Source: Zeugodacus cucurbitae (lineage: Eukaryota > Arthropoda > Insecta > Diptera > Tephritidae). From it: a stretch of DNA of 64,000 nucleotides. The translations under genes were made by a program, and so were the position numbers. Of the stretch, positions 13,908 through 26,737 are shown piece after piece; position 1 is the first letter of the stretch; every line of letters starts with the position of its first letter. The notes under the pieces are model-generated. The model did no database searches. It had not been told where the DNA came from and saw nothing but the letters and a program-made list of their open reading frames with translations. The DNA lies in NCBI RefSeq assembly GCF_028554725.1, contig NC_071668.1, forward strand, positions 29,180,501-29,244,500, given 5' to 3'.

Positions 13908-14093
13908 AATATAACGATATTTGTTTATTCAATCACAGAAGTAAAGAAAAGTCGGCGAGGTTTTCTTTATTTAATTGAAATCTATAATCACCAAAAATAT
14001 TAAATTCACAAAATCTTTAAGCAAACGAAAGGGTAGAATCGAGTATGTAAAAATTTCCTCGAACTTTTATCTACATATGTATGTATGTATGTA

Positions 14094-15432
14094 TGCATAC
14101 TCCCAGTGTCGTCTCATCTGATGTTGACATCGTCCAAGCTTCTGCACCATAAAGCAGGACGGGAATGATAAGCGACTTGTAGAGTTTGATTTTGGTTCGT
14201 CGAGAGAGGACTTTACTGTTCAATTGCCTACTCAGTCCAAAGTAGCACCTGTTGGCAAGAGTGATTCTGCGTTGGATTTCGAGACTGACATTGTTGGTGT
14301 TGTTGATACTAGTTTCCAGGTATACGAAATTATCTACAACTTCAAAGTTATGACTGTCAACAGTGACGTGGGAGCCAAGACGCGAGTGCGCTGACTGTTT
14401 GCTTGATGACAGGAGAAAATTGGTCTTGTCCTCATTCACCTCCAAACCCATTCGCTTCGCCTCCTTATCCATGCGGGAAAAAGCAGAACAAACTGCGCGG
14501 TTGTTGTTTCCGATGATATCAATATCATCGGCATTCGCCAGACGCTGTAAACTCTTGTAGAAGATTGTACCTTCTCTATTTAGCTCTACAGCTCGTTTTA
14601 TTTTTTCCAGCATCAAGTTAAAGAAGTCGCACGATAGTGAGTCACCTTGTCCGAAACCTCGTTTGGTATCGAACGGCTCGGAGAGGTCCTTCCCAATCAT
14701 GATGAAGCTTTTGGTGTTGCTCAACGTCAACTTACACAGCCGTATTAGTTTTGCGGGGATTACAAATTCAGACATCGCGGCATAAAGGCAGCTCCTTTTC
14801 GTACTGTCGAAAGCAGCTTTGAAATCGACAAAAAGGTGGCGTGTGTCGATACTCTTTTCACGGGTCTTCTCCAAGATTTGGCGCATGGTGAATATCTGGT
14901 CCATGATGGACTTTCCAGGTCTAAAGCCACACTGATAAGGTCCAATCAGTTTGTTGACGGTGGGCTTAAGTCTTTCACACAGTACGCTCGATAGAACCTT
15001 ATAGGCGATATTTAGGGGCTTATCCCACGGTAATTGGCACAGTTTGTGGTATCTCCCTTTTTATGGATTGGGCAGAGCACAATGAGATTCCAATCGTCAG
15101 GCATGCTTTCTTCCGACCATATTTTGCAAAGAAGCTGATGCATGCACCTTATCAGTTCTTCGCCGCCGTATTTGAATAGCTCAGCCGGTAATCTATCGGC
15201 CACTGCCGCTTTGTTGTTCTTCAGGCGGATAATTGCTATTCGAATTTCTTCATGGTCAACTCGTGGTGTTGTACTTTCACTGCCATTCAGCAGGTCGGAG
15301 AAGTGTTCCCTCCATAATCCCAGTATGCCCTGGACATCGGTTACCAGATTACCACCTTGGTCTCTACATGTGGATGCTCCGGTCTTTAAACCTTCGTTAA
15401 GTCGCTTAATTTTTTCATAAAATTTTCGCGCT
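14094..15432 (-). pseudogene. RTE-type retrotransposon, 5'-truncated RT domain
   Basis: Two minus-strand frames (to about 15012 and then 14904-14094) together cover the reverse-transcriptase domain. The upstream part has RLKNNKAA, LPAELFKYGGEELI and NYRGIS motifs; the downstream part has FVDFKAAFDSTKR and RGFGQGDSLSCDFF. A one-base loss near 15018 breaks the frame after NYRGIS. The catalytic box reads NADD instead of the YADD of the 18-kb copy. Homology begins at ARKFYEK, so the endonuclease is absent, and it stops at the TSDETTLG segment beside an ATGT microsatellite. This is a dead copy. Confidence 0.85.
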
Positions 15433-17620
15433 ACAACATATACCAAACCAAATTATCTCTTGTGCTGATACACGCACAGCTGCTTAAATAAATATAAATC
15501 AAATTGTGGTAATCAAATTACATTAAAACGTCGCAATAAGCAATTTTCACTACAGTTACATATTGACTTCCACTGCGTCTTGTTATGACACGTAAAATGC
15601 ATTAAATTCTTAGCTAACTAACTACTTGACGCTGATTAAGGAATCCTAATACAATTTAATTGTGATAATCAGGTGTCACTTTCCTGTAATTGGAATGTGT
15701 GAAGGAACGACACGTCGCTGAGGCGAACACCGTCGGCAGCGGGAGTACCTGCACATACGAATGAACACGTAGTATATACACGTAAATATTACATATGGTA
15801 CAGTGCGCTTGTCGGTTTTAACGGTTTTATCATTATCAGCGCATTGCGGCTGGCTGTTGACAGGAGCACCTGTGCTTCCGCTCACCCACCTATCGTTCGC
15901 TATCTTTTCAATCCGGCTTGCGATTGTTATTCGAAAACGGATGTAGCGCGTTGAGGCAATGCCAAAAGGATATGCGAATGTAACGCACTCATGCACACTC
16001 ATGAATATCGCTCACACACACGCTCAGCTACGGAAAATCAGGCAAGAAATTCGATAAACGACAGTTGTGATGCCTCATTGACGCAGAAAGGCGTGAAGAC
16101 CCAGCGGAATTACATACTCATATTTCAACTGAATGTTCACATACGCGCAGTGTGTTTAAATCGCTAAGTTGTGGCCTTTAACTAGATTCCGGAAAGTACA
16201 TACGAATACATATGTGGAGCCAAAGTTTTACACGTACTTTGTGTTTACTTATACTTTAAAGGGGAATTCACTTTGCTTTATTTCACACCTCATAAGCGGT
16301 TGGGCTTGTACTTGGATGAATATGTACAAATGGTTCTTAAATTTAAGTTGTGAGCGGAAGGGCACATATCCGGAGTGGATATGGTTCTGTAGGTGAAAAC
16401 AATGCATCTGTAGTGCACCTTAAATGAGTGATATTGGCCAACAATATTTTTCAGATACTCATCAAAGAATGTCTGCTATAAAGTTGTACTTTCCACTCCA
16501 CATGCGACAGGCACCTTTAAGCTGTGGTGGGTTTCCATTTTTGCTACTACTTCGGAGAACAAGGAAGAAAAGATGAACAGTCCTCTGGGTCTCCGGCTCT
16601 AAGTGATAAACACATTATTTATAAAACATGTGCTTCGCTCTAAGTATCTAAGTTTGAGATCGTTGAAAAAAAAACTTAAAGTCCGACCGATTAACCAGTA
16701 CCAGTATCGTCTCTAGAAATAGTTACCTTAAATTGGCTTCAAATGTGTTTCACACGTTTGCTTTGTTTCATTCAACCCAATTGTTTGTTGGGTAAAATCC
16801 ACTAGAAGATGTATTCACCGCTTCGGTATAAATAATTGACACAGTTGGCTATTTACTATTACTGCAGCGCAGCAAAGACAATGTCCACATGTAGCACATT
16901 CAATGGTTCAATAACAGCAATTACCATTTGCACTTTAACACTGTAGACCCTTGAGGCAGTCAGTAACGTATCGCCATTTTCGCACTTCAGTAGTCAATTT
17001 CCGTCTGTCACCAGTTGGGCATGCTTTGCGCTCCTCGCCTGCATGGACTTCATATATCGCAAGAAATTGTGTCAATATTCCTGCAGAGCCTTTGAAGTCA
17101 TTGTTATGAGGCAGCTACTGTTTTCTACTCGCCGACTGAAGTCAATCGTCAACAATTCAAAGGTGATTGAAAAGACAAGTGCATGTAATTTATCATCGAA
17201 CTGTATTTATTTGCTTCACTTGCAATGAGCTCGATTTCGCTCGGTTGTCTATTTGTTGACAGAGATAGAATGCCGAATGGAGACTTCCAGGCACCGAAAT
17301 GATTGAGGATTGATTCTTCAAATAATTGGGCTCAAAGTTTTTATAAGAAATATTTTACTTATATATACAATGTATATCTTAATCAACGATTTGTTGTACG
17401 GAACGTTCACTAAGGGGTACCAGTTGTATAAAATGTATACTTTTTAAAAATCAATCAACACTTTAAACTATTTATTTACGATCCAATATGTTTTAAATTC
17501 GTATATACGAACCGAAGATTAGACTGTCTGGGAAGAACTACATGTTAACAAAACAAAATCCATTATACGTCGTATAGCTATTTTTGTAAGGGTTTAATGA
17601 GGTTTATGCGAATGAGGATG
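15433..17620. other. No gene recognised
   Basis: A 108-codon minus frame at 15676-16002 and several shorter plus frames carry no known domain. No transposon ends or tandem arrays are evident. Confidence 0.4.
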
Positions 17621-17629
17621 GGATCATGT

Positions 17630-19435
17630 GTAGAAGTTCACGTAAATGAGGAAAGTTTTTGATTGTCATTCACTTGGGAGTGGCCAGAAACGATTCTTCT
17701 CCACATGATTCAAGCAGCTCACGACTTCCGGTTTTAGACCAAGTATCCTCTGGGTATCCAACAAACAGCAGTTTGTAGGCGAGCTAAAGTGAGAAGGCGA
17801 ACCCGCTTCTGCGGTTCGGACCCTTAATTGGGAAGGTGCCTCCGCCCAGCTGGTTGATGTCCTCATTCGACTAAAGGCTGATATCACCACCATCCAAGAA
17901 GTGCGATGGACGAGACAAGGACGGAGAAGGTGGGTCCTTGTGACATCTACTACAGCGGCCATATAAAGGAGCGCAAATTTGGTGTTGGATTTGTGGTGAG
18001 AGAGAGACTCCGTCGCCGAGCCCTGGCATTCACCCCGGTGGATGAACGTCTAGCCACAATCCGCATAAAAGCGAGGTTCTTCAACATATCGCTTATTTGC
18101 GCCAACGCCCCAACGGAAGAGAAGGACGATGTGACCAAAGATACTTTCTATGAGCGCCTAAAACGCACCTATGAGCGCTGCCCCCGCCACGATGTCAAAA
18201 TCGTGCTTGGCGATTTCAACGCTAGGGTGGGTAAAGAAGGTGTCTTTGGCACAACAGTCGGAAAATTCAGCCTCCATGACGAAACATCGCCAAACGGCCT
18301 GAGGCTGATCGACTTCGCTGGGGCCCGAAATATGGTCGTCTGTAGTACCAGATTCCAGCATAAGAAAATAAATCAAGCTACTTGGTTGTCTCCTGATCGA
18401 AACACGCGTAACCAAATCGATCATGTCCTGTGTTTTAGACGTGCGTACGCTCCGAGGACCAAATATAGACTCGGACCATTATCTGGTTGCAGCGAAGATA
18501 CGCACCCGCCTCTGTGCCGCAAAGAACGCCCGACAACTGACCAGATATTCACCATGCGCCAAATCTTGGAGAAGACCCGTGAAAAGAGGATCGACACACA
18601 CCACCTTTTTGTCGATTTTAAATCTGCTTTCGACAGCACGAAAAGGAACTGCCTTTACGCCGCGATGTCTGAATTTGGTATCCCCGCAACTCTTAATACG
18701 GCTGTGTAAGTTGACGCTGAGCAACACCAAAAGCTCCGTCATGATTGGGAAGGACCTCTCCGATCCGAACGATACCAAACGAGGTTTCAGACAAGGTGAC
18801 TCACTATCGTGCGACTTCTTTAACTTGATGCTGGAAAAAATAATACGAGCTGCAGAGCTAAATAGAGAAGGTACAATCTTCTATAATAGTGTACAGCTGC
18901 TGGCGTACGCCGATGATATTGATATCATCGGGAGCAACAACCGCGCCGTTTGTTCTGCTATTTCCCGCATGGATAAGGAGGCGAAGCGAATGGGTCTGGA
19001 GGTGAATGAGGACAAGACGAAATATCTCCTATCATCAAGCAAACAGTCGGCGCACTCACGTCTTGGCTCCCACGTCACTGTTGACAGTCATAACTTTGAA
19101 GTTGTAGATAATTTCGTATACCTGAGAACCAGTATCAACAACACCAACAATGTCAGTAGTCATAGTTCAGCGAATAAAAAGACAGCGGCTACGCTGGCTA
19201 GGTCATGTTATCCGAATGGACGAAAACACTCCAGCTCTGAAAGTGTTCGATGCAGTACCCGCCGGAGGAAGCCGAGGAAGGGGGGCCTTCCACTCCGTTG
19301 GAGGGACCATGTGGAGAGCGACCTGGTTACAATTGGGATCTCCAACTGGCGCCGAACTGCGAAGGAAAGAGACGAGTGGCGCGCTCTCGTCGATTCGGCT
19401 ATAACCGGCTAAACTGTTCAACGCCAATCAAATAC
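17630..19435 (+). pseudogene. RTE-type retrotransposon with endonuclease and RT, internally deleted
   Basis: This is the longest 5' copy of the RTE family here. A 5' untranslated part shares CAAGCAGCTCACGACTTCCGG with 61.74 kb. The APE-type endonuclease follows: IQEVRW near 17890, GDFNARVG near 18210, and TWLSPDR...NQIDHV near 18390-18425. A frame change near 17930 splits its N-terminus. The sequence then jumps from the NARQ segment straight to TRYSPC/DQIFTMRQ, lacking ~0.95 kb present in the 40-kb copy. The RT palm keeps AYADDIDIIG near 18900. A second deletion near 19155 joins NNV to VQRIKRQRLRW. The 3' end reads CGCCAATCAAATACATACATACAT, a microsatellite tail as in RTE elements. It is related to the 'craniofacial development protein 2-like' misannotations. 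Confidence 0.88.
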
Positions 19436-19735
19436 ATACATACATGCGATTCATTTACGATTATTTACGAGACTGAAAGGTCAGAAAATAATCCGCGAAT
19501 TTGTTGATGATATCTTCTAACAATGAAATACGATAGTTTTTATCTCAATCAATTCTAGTACAAAAAACCGCAATGTAGTATAAAATTCGAACGTTGGTGA
19601 AAAAAAAAATTATCTGAAAGAAGAAGAACCGAGTTGGAAGCTGTAGCTTTCCGACTTTCCAGTCACGTGTGCCGTCTCATAATCGAGAAGGATTCAAATA
19701 ATATAATAATAGTACCACTACTATTATTAAATATA

Positions 19736-20105
19736 AAGAAGTAAGGAAGGGCTAAGTTCGAACATTTTATACTCTCGCAATTTATTTATTATTATACTTA
19801 ACTATATTTTCGTTAAAAAAATTGTTAGAAGCATTGAGGTCCTCATATTCGATAAATAGGTTCTTGAGAACTTATGGACCGATTTCGACGATTTTTAGAA
19901 GGGCGATGCCACTCTTTAAATGCAGTATTTATGCAAAGTTCTGTTCCGATATCTTCACTAGTGCTTACTATATATTTTGTAAAGTAAACGATTCAGATCG
20001 ACTTCAAAGTTCTGGTATATGGGAAGTAGGCGTGGTTGTGAACCGATTTGAACTGTTTTCACAACATATCATTGGGAAGTCAAACAGATATTATGAACAG
20101 AATTT
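19736..20105 (+). repeat. ~1.1-kb interspersed repeat, 5' third
   Basis: It begins AAGTAAGGAAGGGCTAAGTTCGAAC, where the hairpin arm has lost GGTGTAACC. It runs to 'attatgaacagaattta' and is cut by the junction with the next non-LTR fragment. Confidence 0.8.
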
Positions 20106-20127
20106 ATGCGCGATCTGCCGACCCCCC

Positions 20128-20825
20128 GGTAGCTTAGAGCCTAACTGGATGGATTGCTTCTATTGAAACTGTCCCGTTGGCAACATGGGAGCGTAACATT
20201 GTACACAGGTTGTATTACGAAATCTGGCCGAGATTATTCTGTCGTTGTGCGGTTTCCAATCTATAAGAGTTTTGCGAACAAAGTTCGACAGCAAAATACC
20301 CACGTCGTTGGTGCTTCGAGGTTGGTTGGTTGGTTTGCCTGAATATAGAAGGTGCATACCCGCGGTCTTTACCTCACCAAACTCTGGCCATTTTGTTTCA
20401 GATAGGCCAAGGACGCTGATGTTGTACGCTTGTCTTTCCCTAATTACCTGATGAAGTCGTGACAGTTCTAAGAGCGTAAGTAAGTTCCAGTTTCCAAATA
20501 GTATCCGAGTTTTCATTCTAAATTTCGTCATCATTTTATGGGGTTGATTTATATTGTTTCTTCTAGTGGTTTCAATAAACATGTGTTTTTGAGATGGATG
20601 ACTGATTCGGCCATCGCTCCCGATCCTGGTGCTGGATGTGCCAGCAAGCCTCCGACCAGCATGTGGGCAACAGAATGCCGCCTATGTGCTCGGTCGACAG
20701 CGCATCGTTAGCGGTAACAGGGATCACCAAGTCTTTTCGGACAGTGGGTGAGGTTGTCATTTGGAGAGGAGAGGTTATATATTCACTTCACTCCCATTGG
20801 ATCCCTACATAAGCAATATGCATAA
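20128..20825 (-). pseudogene. Non-LTR retrotransposon, 5' UTR and endonuclease N-terminus
   Basis: The minus-strand frame 20582-20160 encodes the first ~140 residues of an APE-like endonuclease. It has a GNWNLLTL start motif (usually TWNVRTL), the SVLGLSETKW block with the catalytic Glu, the LLYSGKP segment and VGILLS. The frame stops after QCYAP, so the DFNA and SDH halves are missing. Sequence to 20.8 kb resembles 5' untranslated DNA. This is a different subfamily from the 18- and 40-kb copies. Confidence 0.75.
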
Positions 20826-21099
20826 CTTTGAATAAATCAAGAACAATCGTTAAAAAAAAAATTTATTGGTCAAACCAATATTTTCAGATACGAACATTAA
20901 AACAACTCTTTGATCTACGTCGTGCTCGGCTGACTTCTTTTTGCTAGGTACTGCGATATTTACAGCAGATGACACTCTCTCTGAGGAAACAGTGGACGCA
21001 GCCGGTATTTATATTTTCTCCAACGTTAGAGAATTTCAATTACAATATTTGTACATTTTGAACAACTAGATTAAGAAGTTGACGCATTTACAAAAGAAA

Positions 21100-22240
21100 T
21101 CCAACATGCCGTTTGGAGTAGTACTCCGGAGATAAAGCGAAAAATTATAGCTTAAAACTATCCTAAAGAAATAAAAATCCTCCTAACTAAGAAAAGAAAA
21201 TTAGGCAGCAGTTGAATTAAGACGTGAAATCGTTCATATTAAGCATGAGTCAATTTTTAACTATTTATCTCAACTATCCGCTGACAAAAAAAAAGATTAC
21301 TTACTCTGGAAGAGCACCAAGTATCTTAAACGCCCAACAAACCACGTTGCACCATTAAAAATTGCATCAAATACATGGGCTAGAAGTGATTGTGATAAAA
21401 CTAATGCGTTTGCAAAACACCTAGCTGAAACCTTTCGTCCAAATGAGAGTAGTGAAATTGCGTTCCTCGATAGTATTCAACCATATCATACAACAATACC
21501 AGCAATCACCATTTGTAAAAGTGAAATTAAAAATCTTAAGGATAAGAAAGCAACTGGATTTGACCTAATTACAGCTGAAGCCTTAAAGAAATTACCATAC
21601 AGAAGTTTACCGAAGCTCGCTTATCTTTTCAATACTTCAATCCGTCTGACACATTTTCCAAGTCTTTGGAAAATTGCCGAAGTTGTTATGGTTCCTAAAC
21701 CAGGAAAGGATCCTCATATAGTCTCGTCATATAGACCCATTTCACTACTTCCACAAATTTCAAAACTTTTTGAAAAATTAGTTTATAAATGATTAAAATC
21801 CATAATCGATGAAAAGCAGTTAATCCCATCGCATCAGTTCGGCTTCAAAAACAAGCATTCAACAATAGAACAAAATCATGGAATAACATCCAAAATATAA
21901 AAATTCTTTGAGGATGGAAACGTATGCTCAGCCGTATCCCTTGACGTTGCGCAGGCATTCGACAAAGTATGGCACGAAGCCTTATGCAAAAACTAAAATC
22001 ATGTCTTCCGCTTGAGTATTGTGCTCTTCTGGGATCGTATATCACCTTAAGATTTTTCGGTGTAAAACAAGAGAATAAATTCTCAAAACTAAAAGAAATT
22101 AAAGCAGGAGTTTCTCAGGGCCCACTACAAAAGCCTTAATGAGCATGTGAACGAGGAGGCGAGAAATCTCCTCTTAGATGCAAGCCTCTCAAATCGATTA
22201 TGTCGAAAAAAACCACATAATTTAGTTGGAAGTTGAAATA
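21100..22240 (+). pseudogene. Jockey-clade reverse transcriptase remnant
   Basis: Translation of 21300-21790 gives jockey-type RT motifs: DKKATGFDLITAEALKKLP, VVMVPKPGKD, YRPISLLPQISKLFEKL. After a stop and a degraded segment the catalytic Asp block follows (SLDVAQAFDKVWHEAL near 21945). The frame then decays, and GVSQG is joined directly to a C-terminal piece near 22130, so the YADD box is deleted. Multiple stops show it is inactive. Confidence 0.85.
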
Positions 22241-22764
22241 AAAAGGAATTAATTAAAAGCCATATTAATTAATTTCTTTGTAATTTGTTTGTAAGATACT
22301 CAAATCAAACTTCTCGTTAGTTTTAAAACTAGTTGTAGTGATATCAAACATTGTTATAGTTTTAAAAATGTTTGTAATAAACAAAAATTGTTGGGAAGAC
22401 ACAGAGGTAGTCAAAATTATTTACACATCGAACGTTTTTTACGTAACTTCACAGAAAAAGATTTTTATTGTGCTATGTTGCTGAAAACCTTGATCTATTC
22501 CTAAACGAACGAAGTAAGTTTGGTGAGAAAGCTGGACATATGACAGAGAAATTGGCAAAAAAACTGATGACTGGCAGTAGTCAAATTTATTTATAAACAT
22601 TTTTTTTCTTCAAAAGTATTTACACACCACGATTTAGCCTTTATCCTTGGATTTGGTTTGAGCTAGAGTAGTAATTGAATTCTATTCCATTCATAACAAA
22701 CTAACTCAGCCCTAATATATAAAAACTGGTAAATAAAATTCCGAAAGGAATTATCGATAATAAC

Positions 22765-23640
22765 TAGATCGGAGACTGTTACTAAGTTTAAGACTGGGGT
22801 TTCGGCTTCGGAGTTAGTTAAAATGTATAGAATTCGATGGAATACTGTTTATAATGTTATTAAAAAGAAGGACACGAGCAATTACAACGATAATTTAAAG
22901 TGTATTGCGCAGAAACCGGTGATAACTCAAAACTGTCATACAAAATCACACAATTAGTCCTATTAATATTGGAGCAGCATCGAATCAGCATATTGCATGA
23001 ACAGTCAATGATGCTACACTGCTTAGGACATTAAAAAAAGATAACAAATATACCTGACGTTTTGCGGAAAATTGTAAATATTTCCGAAAATAAAAAAGCG
23101 ATATGCCAGTCATTTGCCTTAAATAAGATCCTGGAGCCTGTCGTGGACAGATAATGCTGAATATATGCAGTTTAAGCACTTAACGGGGTCGGAGGTGACA
23201 TGATGATTTTTGGGGAAATTTTCCTTACATAAGTTCTGGAGATTTGGTACTAATTTAGGGATCTTAAATCATCCGGATATATCAGAATTCACATGATCAT
23301 GCCATTGTAGTGGTTAGTCGGCCTTTTCCAACTATTGACTACATTTTACAGCAGGACAATGCTCCATTTCATAAAGGATCATTACTAACAAAACTCTTAA
23401 GTGAAGCAAATCAAGTTGACCTCTGGAGAGCCAGGACCTAAACTTTATTGAAAATTTTTGGACTTTCGTTAAATATCAGAGGACAATTGATATAATAACC
23501 GAAAACGCCGAAATTATCGACATTTGGTCTAATTTAACAGTTAACTTAGCGCTCAAATGTGTTGAATCAATTCGGACCATAAAATAGGCTGTTATTGATG
23601 CCAAAGACGATGTAACCAATTATTAATTTACCGCCTTAGA
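22765..23640 (+). pseudogene. Tc1-like transposase, degraded
   Basis: Coding remnants in several frames cover the N-terminal DNA-binding segment (22790-22880) and the second catalytic Asp block (LQQDNAPFHKG near 23345). The region before the third acidic residue (FIENFWTFVK near 23440) also survives. At least ten stops lie between them. No start codon or intact frame remains. Confidence 0.8.
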
Positions 23641-23687
23641 ATAGTAACTTAGGATAAACATTAAAATTAAAAAGAAATTCATTAAAA

Positions 23688-24808
23688 AACAAGTAAGGAA
23701 GGGCAAAGTTCGGGTGTAACCGAACATTTTATACTCTCGCAATTTATTTATTTAACTTTATTTATATTATGTAATACACAATTTGACCCACATATTCGTC
23801 ATATATAGTGCATAAAGTCCATTGAAAGTTGGAAACCATAATATTAGGTTAGAAGCACCGAGGTCTTCGTGTTAGATATATGGGGCCTTAAAAACCTATG
23901 GTCCGATTTCGGCGATTTTTAGAATGGGCTGCTACGTTAAAAACCTAGTATTTGTGCAAAGTTCTGCACCGATATCTTCACTAGTGCTTACTTTATATAT
24001 TGTAAAGTAAACGATTTAGATTGTCTTCAAAGTTCTGGTATATAGAAAGTAGGCGTGGTTGTGAAGCGATTTGGCCTATGGTTTTTGACCCATAAGTGGG
24101 CGACGCGACGCCCATTTTCCATTTTGTAAAAAAATCTGAGTGCAGCTTCCATCTGCCATTTCTTATGTGAAATTTAGTGTTTCTGACGTTTTTCGTTAGT
24201 GAGTTAACCCACTTTTAGTAATTTTCAACCTAACTTTTGTATGGGAGGTGGGCGTGGTTATGATCTGATTTCTTTCAGTTTTGGACTGTATTAGGAAGTG
24301 GCCACAAAAAACGACTGCAGAAAGTTTGGTTTATATAGCTCTATTGGTTTGCGAGATATGTACAAAAAACTTAGTAGGGGGCGGGGCCACGCCCACTTCC
24401 CCAAAAAATTACATCCAAATATGCCCCTTCATAGTGCGACCCTTCATACCAAATTTTATTTCCATAGCTTTATTTATGGCTTAGTTATGGCACTTTATGT
24501 GTTTTCGGTTTTCGCCATTTTGTGGGCGTGGCAGTGGTCCGATTTTGCTCATTTTCGAAAGCAACCTTCCTATGGTGCCAAGAAATAAGTGTGCCAAGTT
24601 TCATCAAGATATCTTAATTTTTACTCAAGTTACGGACGGACGGACGGACGGACAGACAGACATTCGGATTTGAACTCCACTCTTCCCCCTGATCACTTTG
24701 GTATATATAACCCTATATCTAACTCGTTTAGTTTTGGGTGTTACAAACAACCGTTATGTGAACAAAACTATAATAGTCTCTTTAGCAACATTTGTTGCGA
24801 GAGTATAA
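23688..24808 (+). repeat. ~1.1-kb interspersed repeat, near-complete copy
   Basis: It runs from AACAAGTAAGGAAGGGC to GTTGCGAGAGTATAA, with both the GTTCGGGTGTAACCGAAC hairpin and the GGACGGACGGACGGACAGACAGAC tract. It lies inside the Tc1-like relic, so it is younger than that element. It can serve as a reference copy for the family. Confidence 0.9.
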
Positions 24809-25028
24809 TAACAGGATAATAGAGTTCAAGTTGTGTGTAAATTATTTATTTCTCCGCCATATTTCTAACTATTCTACCCAAACTGACTTCATTCGCTCAG
24901 GAATAGATTATGGTTTACAACACCATAGCATTTTGTTACCCTGCGACAATAACAACAACAACCAAAAGCTTTTTGTGTGAAATTTGTAAAAAACGTTTGA
25001 TGTGTAAATAATTTTGAATCTCTCTATA

Positions 25029-26322
25029 CATAAAAAGTTGCTATGTCAACTAAATTATATTTTTTAATTTAAGGTAATTTATAAGAAAGCCTTTTACAAG
25101 AAGTGAACTTTATTAGCCGTAACTGCACAACAAATGATGAATGAGCACTTGCATATAGGTATAACACTCATGAAAGCTTGTTTCCGCCTTCTTTATTTCA
25201 CTTATGCCTTTCCATTTATTTATTTAACTAATTTAAATGAACAGTCACACGATACAGAAATTGAGGCCTCTAGCGTCATTGCAACAGACACTCAAGCACT
25301 GCCACTTATAATTTTACTTAACTTAATCCTCGCCGGCAACTTTCTGACGCTCACCCAGGCCAAATGCCTCGCTCCTCTAAATCTTAGACCAACAAATAAA
25401 CTTTTGGCGCAAAGTTTCAAGTAGAAATTCATAAATATTTCGCAATCTGTGCAAACCAGCACATCCTATGTACATATATACGTACGTATGTATGCAAGTT
25501 CTTTTTTGTTTGTGGAAAAGCTATGGCTGGCATATCGGAATTTAAGCAACATCTCACTTAACACTGAGTCACTGGTGTAACCAAGTCCGCCGAGCAAATT
25601 ATTCTTCAGCAGATATTACTTCAAGTTTTCTCGTCTCACTCCTTGACGGAGCTGGTAATACTACTTTCTGATTGAGTGTCTTTTCTTGCCTCGCACGGCA
25701 AGCGCTGTAGTGAATTATAATTAATTTTGCCTGCACAGCAGAAAACAACACATCTATGTAATTTACCGTGACACAAACAACTTGGATGGCGTCTGTCGCA
25801 CTCCTTTGTCGGATGGTGGCACATTGTGTGACACTTTTTTGGTGGTAATCGTTGCAAGTTTTTGGCTAAAAGTTTTTGGCGAAACTTTCACAGAAATCAA
25901 TTTCACAACGCTACAGATCGCTCAGCATGGAGACACGGGAGAATTATAAATCATTTCAATTAATTGATTCGTTAAAACATCACTCATACGCCAAAGGAAC
26001 TGATTTGGTTGGAACTTTTTTACCACAAAAAACTATCAAGCCCTCACTTTCACCGTCGCCGAGACCACATTGGTCGAATTATGCTACTTACTGCCATTCC
26101 ATCCAATACAATGGGCTCCTCAAATATCCTATATGGGGACTATTTTCTTCTTTTTTGATACATTTTCATTTCTTCTTGCCTAAAACAATTGAACGAGGGT
26201 AACCCTTTACCCGTTATAAGAAGGTAACGAACTCTTCTTCAGCTATATCGACTCCAAGCGTGCCATTTGTTGAGATTTTTAATGCCTGTCTAAACTAAAC
26301 TGTCGGCAGAGATAAAAAATCA
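25029..26322. other. No gene recognised
   Basis: Two open frames (25134-25424 and 25876-26202, both +, ~100 codons) have no recognisable domain, and no splice-supported model joins them. Confidence 0.4.
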
Positions 26323-26330
26323 GTCTGCAA
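26323..26330. repeat. Target-site duplication of the hAT element, left
   Basis: GTCTGCAA is repeated exactly at 32114-32121. T at position 2 and A at position 7 fit the hAT consensus. Confidence 0.9.
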
Positions 26331-26737
26331 CAGAGAACTGCAAAAATCACTATTTTCTTGATTTACTCATACGCGAACTTTTTCATTCAACTCAACTCAC
26401 TGAAAAAAAACAGAGTGATGAGTAAAAATCAACTCAATTTGCCGTACACATCATTCTTTGGATTTTGAGTCCTCGGTTCAAAATTTCTCACTCAATTCAA
26501 CTCACTGAACAAAAGTCAGCGTTCAATAAAATGAGCCTGTGTTGACGAAAGCATCATTCGGTTCAATTTGAGTTGATCGATTATGAGTAAACAATTAGCG
26601 ACAAGACGACACGATGTGAGCGTTACGACTGCATGACTGCATGTACCGTAACAATTTCTATGCAGTTTGTTGTTGTAGCTTGTCTTGTTCTTCTTCTCAC
26701 ATTTCATCTGTGCAGAAAAAGTGCCGCTTGCTGCGCG

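Larger units (their letters stand above)
22401..25028 (+). mobile_element. Tc1-like DNA transposon relic
   Basis: The ends are inverted repeats: 22401-22442 (core TCAAAATTATTTACACATCG) and the complement of 24987-25028 (core TCAAAATTATTTACACATCA), about 40 bases with few mismatches. Between them, degenerate coding sequence (22765-23640, +) shows a helix-turn-helix segment like SASELVKMYRIRWNTVYN. It also shows the Tc1 DDE landmarks QQDNAPFHKG and SQDLNFIENFW. Many stops make it dead. A complete 1.1-kb repeat (23688-24808) has inserted inside. Without that insertion the relic is ~1.5 kb, a normal Tc1 length. A clear TA duplication is not preserved. Confidence 0.82.

Noticed and set aside
24298..24588. 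Frames of ~96 codons within 1.1-kb repeat copies, also at 35566 and 38773
   Set aside because: The frames recur because the repeat recurs. They carry different stops between copies, have no start context and no recognisable domain.
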